Shown piece by piece: positions 12,971 to 21,515 of a DNA stretch of 28,491 nucleotides. The position numbers and the translations under genes were made by a program. Position 1 is the first letter of the stretch, and each line of letters opens with the position of its first letter. Location: positions 1-28,491 of the forward strand of contig CAKPMN010000012.1 of NCBI GenBank assembly GCA_934168005.1. Direction: 5' to 3'. The DNA comes from an uncultured Bacilli bacterium. GTDB taxonomy: Bacteria; Bacillota_I; Bacilli_A; RF39; UBA660. The notes under the pieces were generated by a model, which worked only from the letters and a program-made list of their open reading frames with translations, had not been told where the DNA came from and ran no database searches.

Positions 12971-14040
12971 AGATGTTTTATCCATTCTATCAATTTGGTG
13001 AAATTACTTTTTTTCAACTCTTCTTCTTTTTCTTTTACAAATATATCCAATTTACCAATTTGTTCATTCATTACAAATATTTTTACTTCTCCTACTTTGG
13101 CATTATTTTCTATTATTCTATTTTTATTTAATTCATATTTCAAATATATATTTTTATTTTCTTCTTTGGTAAGTGGGTATCTAAATGAGTCTTCAACATA
13201 TAAATCATAGTCTTTATAATATATATCATCATAAATATTTATTGTTCCTTTTTTTACTATTTCATATGATTCATAGTTATTAAAACCATATTCGAATAAA
13301 TCTGTATGATCTTGCCAGTCATTTCCATCATCTAATGTTACTACAACTAATCTTAGATCATTTTTCTCAGCTGTTGTAACTAAGGTTCTCTTAGCTTTTT
13401 TTGTATATCCTGTTTTTCCTCCTGTTGCATATTTATATTTTCCTAAGAGTTTATGTTTGTTATTCCAAATATAATTATTTTTATTAGTATTTAACTTATA
13501 AGTTTTTGTACCTATTATCTTTTTAAAAGTATCATTTTTATAAGCGTAGCTTGTTAATACTGCCATATCATATGCACTAGATAAGTTTCCTTTTACTTCA
13601 TCTAATCCTGTTGGGTTAGTAAATGTTGATTCAATTAATCCAATTTCTTTTGCTTTTTTATTCATTTCATTTACAAAATTTTCTACACTGTTACTTGTTG
13701 CTTTAGCAATAGAAAGAGCGGCATCGTTTCCACTTCTTAACATTAATCCATACAATAGGTCTTCTAGAAGCATTTCTTCTCCTTCTTTTATGTATATTCC
13801 AGAGCCATATGCATCCTTTATTTCATCTCCTATTATTACTTTCTTTTTTATATCTGCATTTTCTAGCGATGTTATTATTGTCATTATTTTCGATATAGAG
13901 GCAACTGTTCTAACTTCATGAATATTGTTTGCATATAATATTCTGTTACTATCTATATCCATTAGTATTGCACTTTTAGCACTGATTGCTTTTATATTTA
14001 CTGGAATTAATATTAATAAAAATAAAAATATTTTTTTCAA
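12964..14040 (-). CDS. dacB: D-alanyl-D-alanine carboxypeptidase, sporulation DacB type
   Basis: 358 residues. The N-terminal signal peptide (1 to about 18) is followed by a serine peptidase S11 domain with all three penicillin-binding motifs: S48-I-S-K51, S103-G-N105 and K209-T-G211. A beta-rich C-terminal domain and an amphipathic C-terminal helix (KSNFTKLIEWIKHLW) should tether it to the membrane. It trims D-Ala from peptidoglycan side chains. In B. subtilis dacB (PBP5*) heads the sigma-E operon dacB-spmA-spmB and controls cortex cross-linking. The identical gene order here supports that role over DacA or DacF. The start is probably TTG 14040, six bases after AGGTG; GTG 14049 lies inside the ribosome binding site. 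A CATATAGT box upstream may be its promoter -10. Confidence 0.9.
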   Translation of the reverse strand: MKKIFLFLLILIPVNIKAISAKSAILMDIDSNRILYANNIHEVRTVASISKIMTIITSLENADIKKKVIIGDEIKDAYGSGIYIKEGEEMLLEDLLYGLMLRSGNDAALSIAKATSNSVENFVNEMNKKAKEIGLIESTFTNPTGLDEVKGNLSSAYDMAVLTSYAYKNDTFKKIIGTKTYKLNTNKNNYIWNNKHKLLGKYKYATGGKTGYTKKAKRTLVTTAEKNDLRLVVVTLDDGNDWQDHTDLFEYGFNNYESYEIVKKGTINIYDDIYYKDYDLYVEDSFRYPLTKEENKNIYLKYELNKNRIIENNAKVGEVKIFVMNEQIGKLDIFVKEKEEELKKSNFTKLIEWIKHLW

Positions 14041-14056
14041 TTTTATCACCTATAAA

Positions 14057-14064
14057 ACTATATG
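14057..14064 (-). promoter_or_regulatory. CATATAGT box before dacB
   Basis: CATATAGT sits 16 bases before the TTG start, directly after the T tract of the upstream terminator. It differs by one base from the CATATAAT before the gene at 4186, and the next bases (TTTATAGGTG) are identical. It fits a sigma-E -10; no clear -35 is visible. Confidence 0.4.
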
Positions 14065-14090
14065 AAAAAAAGGACTTTTTTAGTCCTTTT
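14065..14090 (-). terminator. terminator after the 14089-14640 lipoprotein gene
   Basis: AAAAGGACT (14068-14076) pairs with AGTCCTTTT (14082-14090) around five T. On the minus strand seven T follow. It makes dacB-spmAB a separate transcription unit. Confidence 0.85.
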
Positions 14091-14640
14091 AATATTGGTA
14101 TGTTCCTTGAATTTTACTCTCATCAGTACTACTTAAATCATCTAATTTCCATTCATCGTTAACTTTTGTTAATGTTAAATCTAATGTATATGTTACTTTC
14201 TCGTCTGATTCTTTTAGTTTTTTTAGTACATATTCATTATATATTGAAGCACTATAGTTACCTTTTTCGTCATTGAACTCTTCTGGGTGTTCTAATAGAT
14301 ATGCTTCTGATTCTTTAAGTGCTTTAGAATGGTCTTTTACTGTTATTTCTGTTGTTACCACTGCTGAATCACCATTAATAACTTCATTTTTTATCTCGTA
14401 TGTTAATCCTTGATAATGTTTTTTCATTATATCTGTATATGTTTCTTTTTGTGCTTCTGTAAATGTCTCTTCACCATTAACTACTTGTTTTAGTTGCTTT
14501 AAAACATCTTCATTTAATGTTTGATAGTTATTAAAGAATTCTTCTACTTTCTTCGTAGGTGTTGATTTTGTCACTTTCATAGAACAAGAACAACCTGTTA
14601 AAAGTGTTACTGCAAGTAAAAATGTTAGTACTTTTTTCAT
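14089..14640 (-). CDS. lipoprotein, function unknown
   Basis: 183 residues. A lipoprotein signal peptide ends in the lipobox LLTGC, with C17 as the lipidated residue. The mature part begins with a short Ser/Thr/Lys stretch, then TKKVEEFFNNYQTLNEDVLKQL. It continues as a helix-plus-beta domain ending KVNDEWKLDDLSSTDESKIQG. Sequences of this kind (a helix, then a sheet carrying DSAVVTTEITV and a V(N/G)DEWKL strand) are typical of NTF2-like or DUF4878/DUF5105-type secreted domains; that is a resemblance, not an identification. It sits on the outer face of the membrane. GGAGGG precedes ATG 14640. Own terminator downstream. Confidence 0.8.
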   Translation of the reverse strand: MKKVLTFLLAVTLLTGCSCSMKVTKSTPTKKVEEFFNNYQTLNEDVLKQLKQVVNGEETFTEAQKETYTDIMKKHYQGLTYEIKNEVINGDSAVVTTEITVKDHSKALKESEAYLLEHPEEFNDEKGNYSASIYNEYVLKKLKESDEKVTYTLDLTLTKVNDEWKLDDLSSTDESKIQGTYQY

Positions 14641-14689
14641 AATTCCCTCCTCGTATATATTTTCTCCTACTTATTATTCTTTTATACAT

Positions 14690-15328
14690 TTAAACAATAT
14701 TTTTAGTTAATTTTAAAAGTGGTAATAATGTTTTTTCTATTTTGCATAGATTTTCTTCTATTTCTTTAATTAATTTTTTATATATTTTATCTATATTTTT
14801 TTCCTTCTTATTAAAACATTCATAGTATATATATTCTAATTTTTCTACATCTTTTTCGGTATATATTTTATTTATTTCATCTTTTAACTTTATTTCTGTT
14901 TCTATGCTTTTTCTAGTTTTTAACTTTTCTTTTGCTTGCTTTTTTAATTTTTTATATAGTATTTTACATTCTGGTAAATTAGAAGCTCTTTCTTTTACTA
15001 GTTCATCTTCATCTATAAGTAAATCACTTATTAAGATCTTTTCATTTTTTAAATCTATAGCTAATGATTTTTTTAGATTTGTTATTAAGAATGTATACTC
15101 TTTTTGTTTTACTTTTCTATTTATAAATATTTCTGTTTTATTTTTTATTTTTACTAAAAAATTATCTTCTATTATTAATTCATAATTCATAAAATCTTTA
15201 ATTGTTTGATCATCTACTTTAAATAGCGGAATCTTTTTTATATGTTCAATTTTATCTTTCTTATACCAATCATAGAAATTATAAAAAATTGGATTAAAAT
15301 TGAGTAAAATATCATAAATATAATTCAT
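14690..15328 (-). CDS. cytoplasmic hypothetical protein, possibly DUF3603-like
   Basis: 212 residues with no signal peptide or membrane segment. The N-terminus MNYIYDILLNFNPIFYNFYDW, with DKIEHIKKIPLFKV after it, resembles the start of Bacillus DUF3603 proteins (a Y-x-D-x-x-x-N-W/F run, an aromatic-E/D-W, then kiPlfkV). The C-terminal half (about 110-205) is very Lys/Glu-rich and helical, probably a coiled coil. I chose ATG 15328 because AGAGG lies nine bases upstream and the family-like N-terminus begins there; ATG 15337 directly abuts the ribosome binding site. It overlaps the upstream small membrane-protein gene by 17 bases. The DUF3603 link is moderate; the function is unknown. Confidence 0.65.
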   Translation of the reverse strand: MNYIYDILLNFNPIFYNFYDWYKKDKIEHIKKIPLFKVDDQTIKDFMNYELIIEDNFLVKIKNKTEIFINRKVKQKEYTFLITNLKKSLAIDLKNEKILISDLLIDEDELVKERASNLPECKILYKKLKKQAKEKLKTRKSIETEIKLKDEINKIYTEKDVEKLEYIYYECFNKKEKNIDKIYKKLIKEIEENLCKIEKTLLPLLKLTKNIV

Positions 15329-15527
15329 CTTTATCATCCTCTTTCATTGACATATATATAAAACTAAAACCTATAACTAAATTCCAACACTCTATTCTAC
15401 TAATTATAAATTTAACATATTCAAAAAAATTATACCCTATTGTTAAAAGATTTAAGTATGTAACTATATATAGTAGTCCAATTAGTGCCAATCCAAATCC
15501 TACTAAAAATGTAAATGTGTTTTTCAT
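15312..15527 (-). CDS. small membrane protein, function unknown
   Basis: 71 residues with hydrophobic segments at about 5-27 and 45-60 (WNLVIGFSFIYMSM) and an acidic tail (KEDDKDELYL). AGGTGG precedes ATG 15527. It ends in TGA inside the next gene's start region, one of the few TGA stops in the window, and is probably co-transcribed with the DUF3603-like gene. It diverges from uppP. No family recognised. Confidence 0.65.
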   Translation of the reverse strand: MKNTFTFLVGFGLALIGLLYIVTYLNLLTIGYNFFEYVKFIISRIECWNLVIGFSFIYMSMKEDDKDELYL

Positions 15528-15615
15528 TGTAAACCACCTAATAAATTTTATTTTTCTTTTAGAGTTTTATTTATTATTTTTTAAAGTTCGTGTATAATTA
15601 AATTAGGTGATCAAA

Positions 15616-16428
15616 ATGAATTTTATAACATTATTAAAGTATATCTTTTTAGGTTTTGTACAAGGTTTTACTGAACCTATTCCAGTTTCTTCTAGTGGAC
15701 ATTTATTTATATTTAAAACTTTATTAAATGACAATGTATTAAATGACTTGAATTTTGAAATTATAGTAAATTTTGGAAGTTTAATAGCTATATTAATTTT
15801 ATTTAGAAAAGATATTGTTGAAATTATTAGAGATTTCTTTTTATATATTAAAACTAAAGAAGAAAAATATTATGCGAATTTTAAATATGCTTGGCTTATT
15901 GTTATAGGTTCTGTTCCTGCTGGTATTGCTGGACTTCTTTTAAAAGATAAGATTGAATCTGTATTAAGTGGCGTTAAAATTGTTGGATTTGCATTATTGG
16001 TAACTGCTTTGTTCTTATACTTAGTAAAAGACTATAAAGGTAAAAAAGATGATAATAAAATTACTATTGGAGATGCGATTATAATTGGTTTATTTCAAGT
16101 AATTGCCTTGTTCCCTGGTATCAGTAGAAGTGGTTCTACTTTAGTTGGTGGTATGAGACAAGGATTAAAAAGAGAAACTGCTTTTAAATACTCATTTATG
16201 CTTTATATTCCAATAAGCTTTGCAACTATGATATTAGGAGTAAAAGACTTAGTTGAAACTTCAATTAGTTTTGAATTATTAATTTATTATATTGTTGGTG
16301 CCATTGTTTCTTGTATAGTAACATTCTTTAGTACTAAATGGTTTAGAAATGTTGTTAAGAATGGTAAACTTATGTACTTTGTATGGTATTGTTTATTTGC
16401 AGGTATTATGGTTATCTTATTTGTATAA
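15616..16428 (+). CDS. uppP: undecaprenyl-diphosphatase UppP (BacA)
   Basis: 270 residues and about eight membrane segments, the normal size. It hydrolyses undecaprenyl pyrophosphate to undecaprenyl phosphate at the outer side of the membrane, which recycles the carrier lipid of peptidoglycan. The two signature regions are present: the Glu/Ser-rich FVQGFTEPIPVSSSGHL at about residues 15-31 and FPGISRSGSTLVGGMR in the second half, with the conserved Arg and Ser. ATG 15616 has AGGTGAT six bases upstream; GTG 15607 lies inside that site. A TATAAT at 15593-15598 is a likely -10, with no clear -35. A strong terminator overlaps its stop codon. It is monocistronic. The level of this enzyme affects bacitracin tolerance in other species. 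Confidence 0.96.
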   Translation: MNFITLLKYIFLGFVQGFTEPIPVSSSGHLFIFKTLLNDNVLNDLNFEIIVNFGSLIAILILFRKDIVEIIRDFFLYIKTKEEKYYANFKYAWLIVIGSVPAGIAGLLLKDKIESVLSGVKIVGFALLVTALFLYLVKDYKGKKDDNKITIGDAIIIGLFQVIALFPGISRSGSTLVGGMRQGLKRETAFKYSFMLYIPISFATMILGVKDLVETSISFELLIYYIVGAIVSCIVTFFSTKWFRNVVKNGKLMYFVWYCLFAGIMVILFV

Positions 16429-16452
16429 ATCACTTAACAGTGATTTTTTTTT
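16427..16452 (+). terminator. terminator after uppP
   Basis: AAATCACT (16427-16434) pairs with AGTGATTT (16439-16446) around TAAC, followed by T to 16452. The uppP stop codon lies at the foot of the stem. Confidence 0.85.
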
Positions 16453-16454
16453 AC

Positions 16455-16480
16455 AAAAAAAGTAGATATTAATCTACTTT
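16455..16480 (-). terminator. terminator after ligA
   Basis: AAAGTAGAT (16459-16467) pairs with ATCTACTTT (16472-16480) around ATTA. On the minus strand seven T follow. The ligA stop codon is in the stem; the uppP terminator lies a few bases away on the other strand. Confidence 0.8.
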
Positions 16481-18455
16481 AAAACTTATTTATAAATTCT
16501 TCTTCTGTCCATATTGGAATATTTAATTCTAATGCCTTTGTATATTTACTTCCTGGAGATTTTCCTACTATAACGACACTTGTCTTTGATGTAACTGAGC
16601 CTGTTGTCTTTCCGCCATTTTCTTCTATTAATTTACTTGCTTCTTCTCTTGTCATCTTCTCTAGTGTACCTGTTAAAACAAATGTTTTATTTTCTATCTC
16701 CACATTATTTACTGTTTTTTCTTTGATATATGTCATATTGCATCCATGTTGTTTTAAATCTGCTATTAGTTTTTTATTTTGCTCGTTTGATATATAAGAC
16801 ATAATACTTTCAGCCATTTTGTCTCCTATATCAGGTATTGATAACAATTCATCCATATTTGTATTATATAGATTATCTATATTTTCATAATACTTAGCTA
16901 TTATTTTAGCTGTTTTTTTACCTATGTATCTTATTCCTAAAGCGAATAGAAGTCTTTCTAATGAATTGTTTTTGCTTTGTTCTATACTTTCTAGTAAATT
17001 TTCAATGCTTTTTTCTCCAAAACCTTCTAATTCTTTTAGTTCTTCTTTGTATTTTTTTAATTCATAGAAATCAACTACATTTTTTATGTATCCCATGTTA
17101 TAAAAGTCTTCTATTATTCTTTCTCCAAAGCCATCTATGTACATAGCATCTCTAGATACATAGTGAATTAAGCCTTCTATATTTCTTGCTGGACACTCTT
17201 CATTTATGCAATAATGATTTGCATCTTTTTTTACTAATTTGCTGGAACACATTGGACAATATTCAATCATTTTAAATGGAGTTCTTGATTCATTTCTTCT
17301 TTCTAATTTTACTTCTACTACTTCTGGTATTACATCGCCTGCTTTATGAACAACTATTGTGTCCCCTATTCTTACATCTTTTGAAATACAATAGTCTTCG
17401 TTATGTAGTGTCGCTTTTGAAACTAACGAACCATCAACATGAACAGGATTAAATATTGCATTTGGTGTTATTTTACCGGTTCTTCCAACTGTAAATTTTA
17501 TTTCTATTAAAGTTGTTAAAACTTCTAAAGCAGGAAATTTATAAGCAATTCCCCATCTTGGAACTCTTGATGTTGTTCCTAATATTTCTTCATCTTTTAA
17601 ATTATTTACTTTTAATACAACTCCATCTATTGGAAATGGTAAACTTTCTCTTTCAATTTGCAATTCTTCTATCTTATTTATAATATCTGTTGCGGATACT
17701 GCTAGCTTATTTAATTTATAGTTTGTTTGAAATCCTAGTTCTTTTAAAAACTCTAATGACTCTGATTGTGTTTTTATTCCATATTCTTCTGGATTTGGAA
17801 TAAAGTATGCCATAAAGTCTAAATTTCTTTTGGCTGTTATTTTACTATCCAATTGTCTTATTGAACCTGCTGCTGCATTTCTTGGATTAGCAAATAAGTT
17901 TTCTCCATTTAACTTTCTTTCTTCATTTATCTGTTCAAAAGTTCCTTTAGACATATATATTTCGCCTCTTACTTCAATATCTATGTCTTTTTTTAGTCTT
18001 AATGGTACTGTTCTTATAGTCTTAACGTTTTTTGTTATATTTTCTCCTACTAATCCATCGCCTCTTGTTGCAGCTTGAATTAAAACGCCATTTCTATAAA
18101 TCAACGAACCTGATAATCCGTCCATTTTTGGCTCTACTGTATATGTTGGATTAGGAACTGACTTTCTTATTCTTTCGTCAAATAATACTACTTCATCTTC
18201 ATTGAAGATATCGTCAAATGAAAGCATTGGTTTCTCATGAGAAACTTTTTCAAATTTTTCTATTGCTTCTCCACCTACTCTAACTGTTGGAGAATCATCT
18301 CTTTTTAACTCTGGATATTTTTCTTCTAATCTCAATAACTCATTATAATAATCATCATATTCTTGATCTGTTATGGTAGGATTATCTAAAACATAATAAT
18401 TGTAACTTGCTTGATGAATTAGGTTTATTAACTCATCCATACGTTTTTCTATCAT
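16479..18455 (-). CDS. ligA: NAD-dependent DNA ligase LigA
   Basis: 658 residues, the usual size. It seals nicks in DNA using NAD+, joining Okazaki fragments. In order: the Ia domain with YYVLDNPTITDQEYD (NAD binding); the adenylation domain with the active-site lysine in EPKMDG (K110); the OB fold; a four-cysteine zinc site (CPMC and CINEEC); helix-hairpin-helix repeats (for example ALGIRYIGKKTAKII and IPDIGDKMAESI); and a C-terminal BRCT domain (about 585-658, VLTGTLEKMTREEASKLIEENGG). ATG 18455 follows GGTGA by six bases; the ORF extends upstream to 18467 without a better site. The usual partners pcrA and gatC are not adjacent. High confidence. Confidence 0.97.
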   Translation of the reverse strand: MIEKRMDELINLIHQASYNYYVLDNPTITDQEYDDYYNELLRLEEKYPELKRDDSPTVRVGGEAIEKFEKVSHEKPMLSFDDIFNEDEVVLFDERIRKSVPNPTYTVEPKMDGLSGSLIYRNGVLIQAATRGDGLVGENITKNVKTIRTVPLRLKKDIDIEVRGEIYMSKGTFEQINEERKLNGENLFANPRNAAAGSIRQLDSKITAKRNLDFMAYFIPNPEEYGIKTQSESLEFLKELGFQTNYKLNKLAVSATDIINKIEELQIERESLPFPIDGVVLKVNNLKDEEILGTTSRVPRWGIAYKFPALEVLTTLIEIKFTVGRTGKITPNAIFNPVHVDGSLVSKATLHNEDYCISKDVRIGDTIVVHKAGDVIPEVVEVKLERRNESRTPFKMIEYCPMCSSKLVKKDANHYCINEECPARNIEGLIHYVSRDAMYIDGFGERIIEDFYNMGYIKNVVDFYELKKYKEELKELEGFGEKSIENLLESIEQSKNNSLERLLFALGIRYIGKKTAKIIAKYYENIDNLYNTNMDELLSIPDIGDKMAESIMSYISNEQNKKLIADLKQHGCNMTYIKEKTVNNVEIENKTFVLTGTLEKMTREEASKLIEENGGKTTGSVTSKTSVVIVGKSPGSKYTKALELNIPIWTEEEFINKF

Positions 18456-18492
18456 TTTATTCACCATCTTTATTATACCTTAAAGAACAACT

Positions 18493-18522
18493 AAAAAAAA
18501 GTTTTATATATAAAACTTTTTT
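18493..18522 (-). terminator. terminator after the acidic membrane-protein gene
   Basis: An 18-base perfect palindrome centred at 18508/18509 (AGTTTTATA/TATAAAACT) is flanked by seven or more A on the left and five T on the right. It can act on the minus strand and covers the gene's stop codon. Confidence 0.7.
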
Positions 18523-19429
18523 AGAATGTCCATAAATCTTCGTCATCATCATCTAATGATTTGAAATCTTCTTTTTTTGTTTCTTCTATTGGTGGAATAT
18601 CTATTTCTAAATCAGAATCATCATCTTCTAATAGGTTTTGAAAATCGTGGTCTATCTCATCTTCTTCATTAGATAGCATTAGATCTTCTGAACTATTAGT
18701 TAATTCATTTTTTTCTTCAGGTAATTTTTCTACCTTTGTTTCTTCTATTGGTTCGAATTCTGGAGCAACTTCTTCTACTGGTTTTTCTTGCTCCTCAGTT
18801 ACTTCTTCTAGTTCTTCTTTTGAAACTTCTTCTTTTTCTATTGGTTCAAATTCATTAGTTTCTACAGGTTCCATATTTTCTGGTTCTGGAAATAAAGTTC
18901 CTGTTGGTTCTGTTGTTTCTACTGTATCCTCTACTGATTCTTCTGATACAGATGGTTCTACAGTTTCTTCTATGTTTTTATCTGCTTCAATTTCAACTGG
19001 CTCTTCTGAATTTTGTTCTACTTTGTCAGCTGAAGTAACATTTTCATTAGATTCAATATTATTTTCTTTTTCTATACTTTCAGTAGGAACTGGTTCTATA
19101 CCGTTTTCAATATTGAAACTTTCATCTTTATTTTCAACAGTTTCTTGTACTTGATTATCTTCTTCTACTACTTGTTCTTCTGGTTTTTGTTCTGGAGCTG
19201 TTATATCAAAAGCATTTCTAACTTCATCTAATAGAGCTTGATCTACTTCTTCAGTTGGTTGTTCTGGTTTTTCTATCTTTGTTTCTTCTTGATTTTTATT
19301 TTCTAATTCTTCTTTTTCTTTCTTTGTTTCTTGTTCTTTTTTATCTACTAGATAACCTACACAAGCTAATAAAATAACTGCAAGTGCGATCATTATCCAT
19401 ATATAATTTGACATAATGAATTCCATCAT
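18521..19429 (-). CDS. N-terminally anchored, extremely acidic low-complexity protein
   Basis: 302 residues. One membrane segment lies at about 8-27, then a short basic stretch (DKKEQETKKEK). Some 240 residues rich in Glu, Val, Pro, Ser and Thr follow, with loose repeats of the types PVETNEFEPIEKEE and PEFEPIEETK. The last 40 residues end in a run of Asp/Glu and a short hydrophobic tail, DEDLWTF. The basic stretch after the membrane segment suggests N-out/C-in, so the acidic region is probably cytoplasmic. The layout (anchor, disordered acidic linker, short C-terminal peptide) recalls ZipA-like or other scaffold proteins, but I recognise no family. AGGAGGAG precedes ATG 19429, and TGTTATAAA upstream is a possible extended -10. 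Confidence 0.75.
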   Translation of the reverse strand: MMEFIMSNYIWIMIALAVILLACVGYLVDKKEQETKKEKEELENKNQEETKIEKPEQPTEEVDQALLDEVRNAFDITAPEQKPEEQVVEEDNQVQETVENKDESFNIENGIEPVPTESIEKENNIESNENVTSADKVEQNSEEPVEIEADKNIEETVEPSVSEESVEDTVETTEPTGTLFPEPENMEPVETNEFEPIEKEEVSKEELEEVTEEQEKPVEEVAPEFEPIEETKVEKLPEEKNELTNSSEDLMLSNEEDEIDHDFQNLLEDDDSDLEIDIPPIEETKKEDFKSLDDDDEDLWTF

Positions 19430-19483
19430 GTTCTCCTCCTATTCTTTTATAACATAATAACACTAAAAAAATATTTTTACAAG

Positions 19484-19990
19484 TTATTTTTCTAAGTAGT
19501 CAGCGCCTTTAAAAGTCTCGGTAAATGAGAGTCCTTCATAGTTTCTTTGCCTTAATGCTTCATAAATCATAATAGCAACAGTATTGGAAAGATTTAAAGC
19601 TCTGATATTTCCATTCATTGGCATTCTCATACAATGTTCTAGGTCTTCTTTTAATATCTCTTTTGGAATTCCTGTGCTTTCTTTTCCAAATATAAAATAT
19701 ATATTTTCATCCATATTGGAATAATCAAACGATGTATGAGGTTTCTTACCATATCTTGTTAAATAATAATATGTTCCTTTATTTTTTTCTTTAAATTCAT
19801 CGAAATTTTTATAAACTGTATAGTCACAATGTTCTATATAATTTACTCCACTTCTTTTTATGTGTGCACTATCTAATTTAAATCCTAATGGTTCTATTAG
19901 ATGAAGTTTTACATTTGTTCCTGCACATGTTCTCATTATATTTCCAGTATTACCTGGTATTTCTGGCTCATATAGTACTACATTTAACAT
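19484..19990 (-). CDS. trmL: tRNA (cytidine/uridine-34 2'-O)-methyltransferase TrmL
   Basis: 168 residues, the usual length for this minimal SPOUT enzyme. It methylates the ribose at the wobble position of tRNA-Leu isoacceptors using S-adenosylmethionine. The SPOUT knot motifs are visible: EPEIPGNTGNIMRTC near the N-terminus, FGKESTGIP in the middle and ALNLSNTVAIMIYEALRQ near the C-terminus. The start overlaps the stop of the upstream gene by one base (TAATG), so the two are coupled. No methylation partner is nearby. High confidence. Confidence 0.95.
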   Translation of the reverse strand: MLNVVLYEPEIPGNTGNIMRTCAGTNVKLHLIEPLGFKLDSAHIKRSGVNYIEHCDYTVYKNFDEFKEKNKGTYYYLTRYGKKPHTSFDYSNMDENIYFIFGKESTGIPKEILKEDLEHCMRMPMNGNIRALNLSNTVAIMIYEALRQRNYEGLSFTETFKGADYLEK

Positions 19991-20493
19991 TAATCAATCA
20001 CTTCATTTACTCTTAAAAATTCTTCTATATCACTTAAAGATATTTCTTTTTCGTTAGTATATAATACTTTTGTAATTTTTCCATTTTCTACTAATAACAT
20101 ATTAGGTTGATCTATAAGATTTACATTCTTTAGATTTGAATCGAAATATTTTTCTTTTAACGTATTATAGAAGTTTGAACCAACTTCATCTAAGTTTAAA
20201 TAAACTATCTCTTTTGAAAGGTCTTTTTCTCTTATATAATTATTCAAAGTTTCTTCAAATGTTTCTGTCTTTAATTCTTTTGCATGAGATAAATATATTA
20301 CTTTTTCAGTATTTTCTACTAAGTAACTTTTTAAATCATCTTCTTTTATCTTTGATATAGACTGTAATCTTTGATTTAATGTACTTTCTTCTTTTCTTTC
20401 TAAATACATTCTTCTTAGTGCGAAAACAGCAAATATTGTTATGATAAAAATAATGGCCACAATAACATAATTCATAAGACTTATCTTCTTCAT
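19990..20493 (-). CDS. membrane-anchored thioredoxin-like protein lacking the CxxC motif
   Basis: 167 residues. One N-terminal membrane segment (about 9-27) is followed by a helical linker and a domain of about 110 residues that reads like a thioredoxin fold. A strand KVIYLSHA, a long helix (FEETLNNYIREK), a strand EIVYLNLDEV and then IDQPNMLLVENGKITKVLY give the family's cis-proline/strand pattern, with P in QPN. The CxxC that should follow the first strand is missing and the sequence has no cysteine, so it cannot be redox-active by this route. The fold is my inference. ATG 20493 follows AGGTGG by four bases. It overlaps trmL by one base. Confidence 0.7.
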   Translation of the reverse strand: MKKISLMNYVIVAIIFIITIFAVFALRRMYLERKEESTLNQRLQSISKIKEDDLKSYLVENTEKVIYLSHAKELKTETFEETLNNYIREKDLSKEIVYLNLDEVGSNFYNTLKEKYFDSNLKNVNLIDQPNMLLVENGKITKVLYTNEKEISLSDIEEFLRVNEVID

Positions 20494-20546
20494 TGTTCCA
20501 CCTTCCATTCTAAGATAATTCTATCATATATATATTCTTTAAGCAA

Positions 20547-20572
20547 GAAAAAAATGATTAGTAAAAATCACT
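20547..20572 (-). terminator. terminator after the ClpB-D1-like gene
   Basis: AATGATT (20553-20559) pairs with AATCACT (20566-20572), one G:U, around a six-base loop. On the minus strand seven T follow. It covers the stop codon. Confidence 0.65.
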
Positions 20573-21514
20573 TTCTCCCTTTATTTCATCTATTGTTACT
20601 TCTTTTAAAACTATGCCTTCTTGGTCGCATAATTTACTAAATTTTTCTCTAAAAATTGTTAATTCTTTTATAATGCTATCTGGATATATTCTTTTGCTAT
20701 TCTTTATAGCATTATATACATCTTCTATTGTTACTTCATTTCTATTTTGAAATAATGCTTCTGAAAAACTTTGTGTTAAAACTGATAGTGCAACATCAGG
20801 ATACATCGCAGCTAATCCATAAACTCTTTTAAATTCTGATGTAGCAGAAACAATTGATTCTACTAACATTTGTGTTACATATTCATTATATTTAAAATGA
20901 GCTCCTGTTTGTTTTTCTATCTTTGGTATTGTTCCCATTAATATCTTTACTGTTGTTTCTTCTGATGGTTCTGGTACTTCTATTTTTTCAAATCTTCTTA
21001 AGAATGCACGGTCTCTTATAACATATGCATCATATTCTTCGGTTGTAGTAGCTCCTATTGCTTTTGTGTCTCCTCTATCTAACACTGGTTTTAAAATATT
21101 AGCTAAATCCATAGGAGAATCTTTTCTTCCACCCATTAATGTATGAATTTCATCAATAAATACTAATACTTTTGATGTTTGTTTTAATTCATCAACAAGC
21201 ATTGATATAATCATTCTCTCTTGACCATTTATTGTTATTTTTCCTACTAAGGATGATGAACCTATCTTTATTACTCTGTAACCTTTTAATGCATCTGGAA
21301 CATCATTTCTTTGAATACGGTATGCTAGTCCTTCAACAATTGCTGTTTTACCTATACCAGCTTTTCCTACTAATAATCCCGATTTTTCTGGTGTTAATAA
21401 AATCATTATTAATCTTTTTATTTCCTCATCTCTTGCTATAGCAGGGTTTGTTATATATTCTTTACTTGTTAAATCTTCTCCGTATTGTTGTAATACACTA
21501 AATGTTGAGTCCAT
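20558..21514 (-). CDS. single-module AAA+ ATPase of the ClpA/ClpB D1 type
   Basis: 318 residues, one AAA+ module only. Walker A is GKAGIGKT (about 50-57), Walker B is VLVFIDEIHTLMGG (about 117-128), with sensor-1 GATTTEEY and the arginine finger in RAFLRRFEKIEV. These are the landmarks of the first AAA+ domain of ClpA/B/C, and the C-terminal lid (residues 190-290) also fits. The second AAA+ domain, the Clp N-domain and the ClpP-binding loop are absent, so it is not a protease partner in the normal sense. ATG 21514 lies one base after the stop of the upstream thioredoxin lipoprotein gene (TAA-A-ATG), with AGGTGA just before, so the two are coupled. Role unknown. Confidence 0.85.
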   Translation of the reverse strand: MDSTFSVLQQYGEDLTSKEYITNPAIARDEEIKRLIMILLTPEKSGLLVGKAGIGKTAIVEGLAYRIQRNDVPDALKGYRVIKIGSSSLVGKITINGQERMIISMLVDELKQTSKVLVFIDEIHTLMGGRKDSPMDLANILKPVLDRGDTKAIGATTTEEYDAYVIRDRAFLRRFEKIEVPEPSEETTVKILMGTIPKIEKQTGAHFKYNEYVTQMLVESIVSATSEFKRVYGLAAMYPDVALSVLTQSFSEALFQNRNEVTIEDVYNAIKNSKRIYPDSIIKELTIFREKFSKLCDQEGIVLKEVTIDEIKGESDFY

Positions 21515-21515
21515 T

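Noticed and set aside
15312..15330. TGA read as tryptophan (Mollicute-type code)
   Set aside because: Tryptophan in all recognised proteins is TGG, and the 71-residue gene ends at TGA just inside the next gene, as expected for the standard code.
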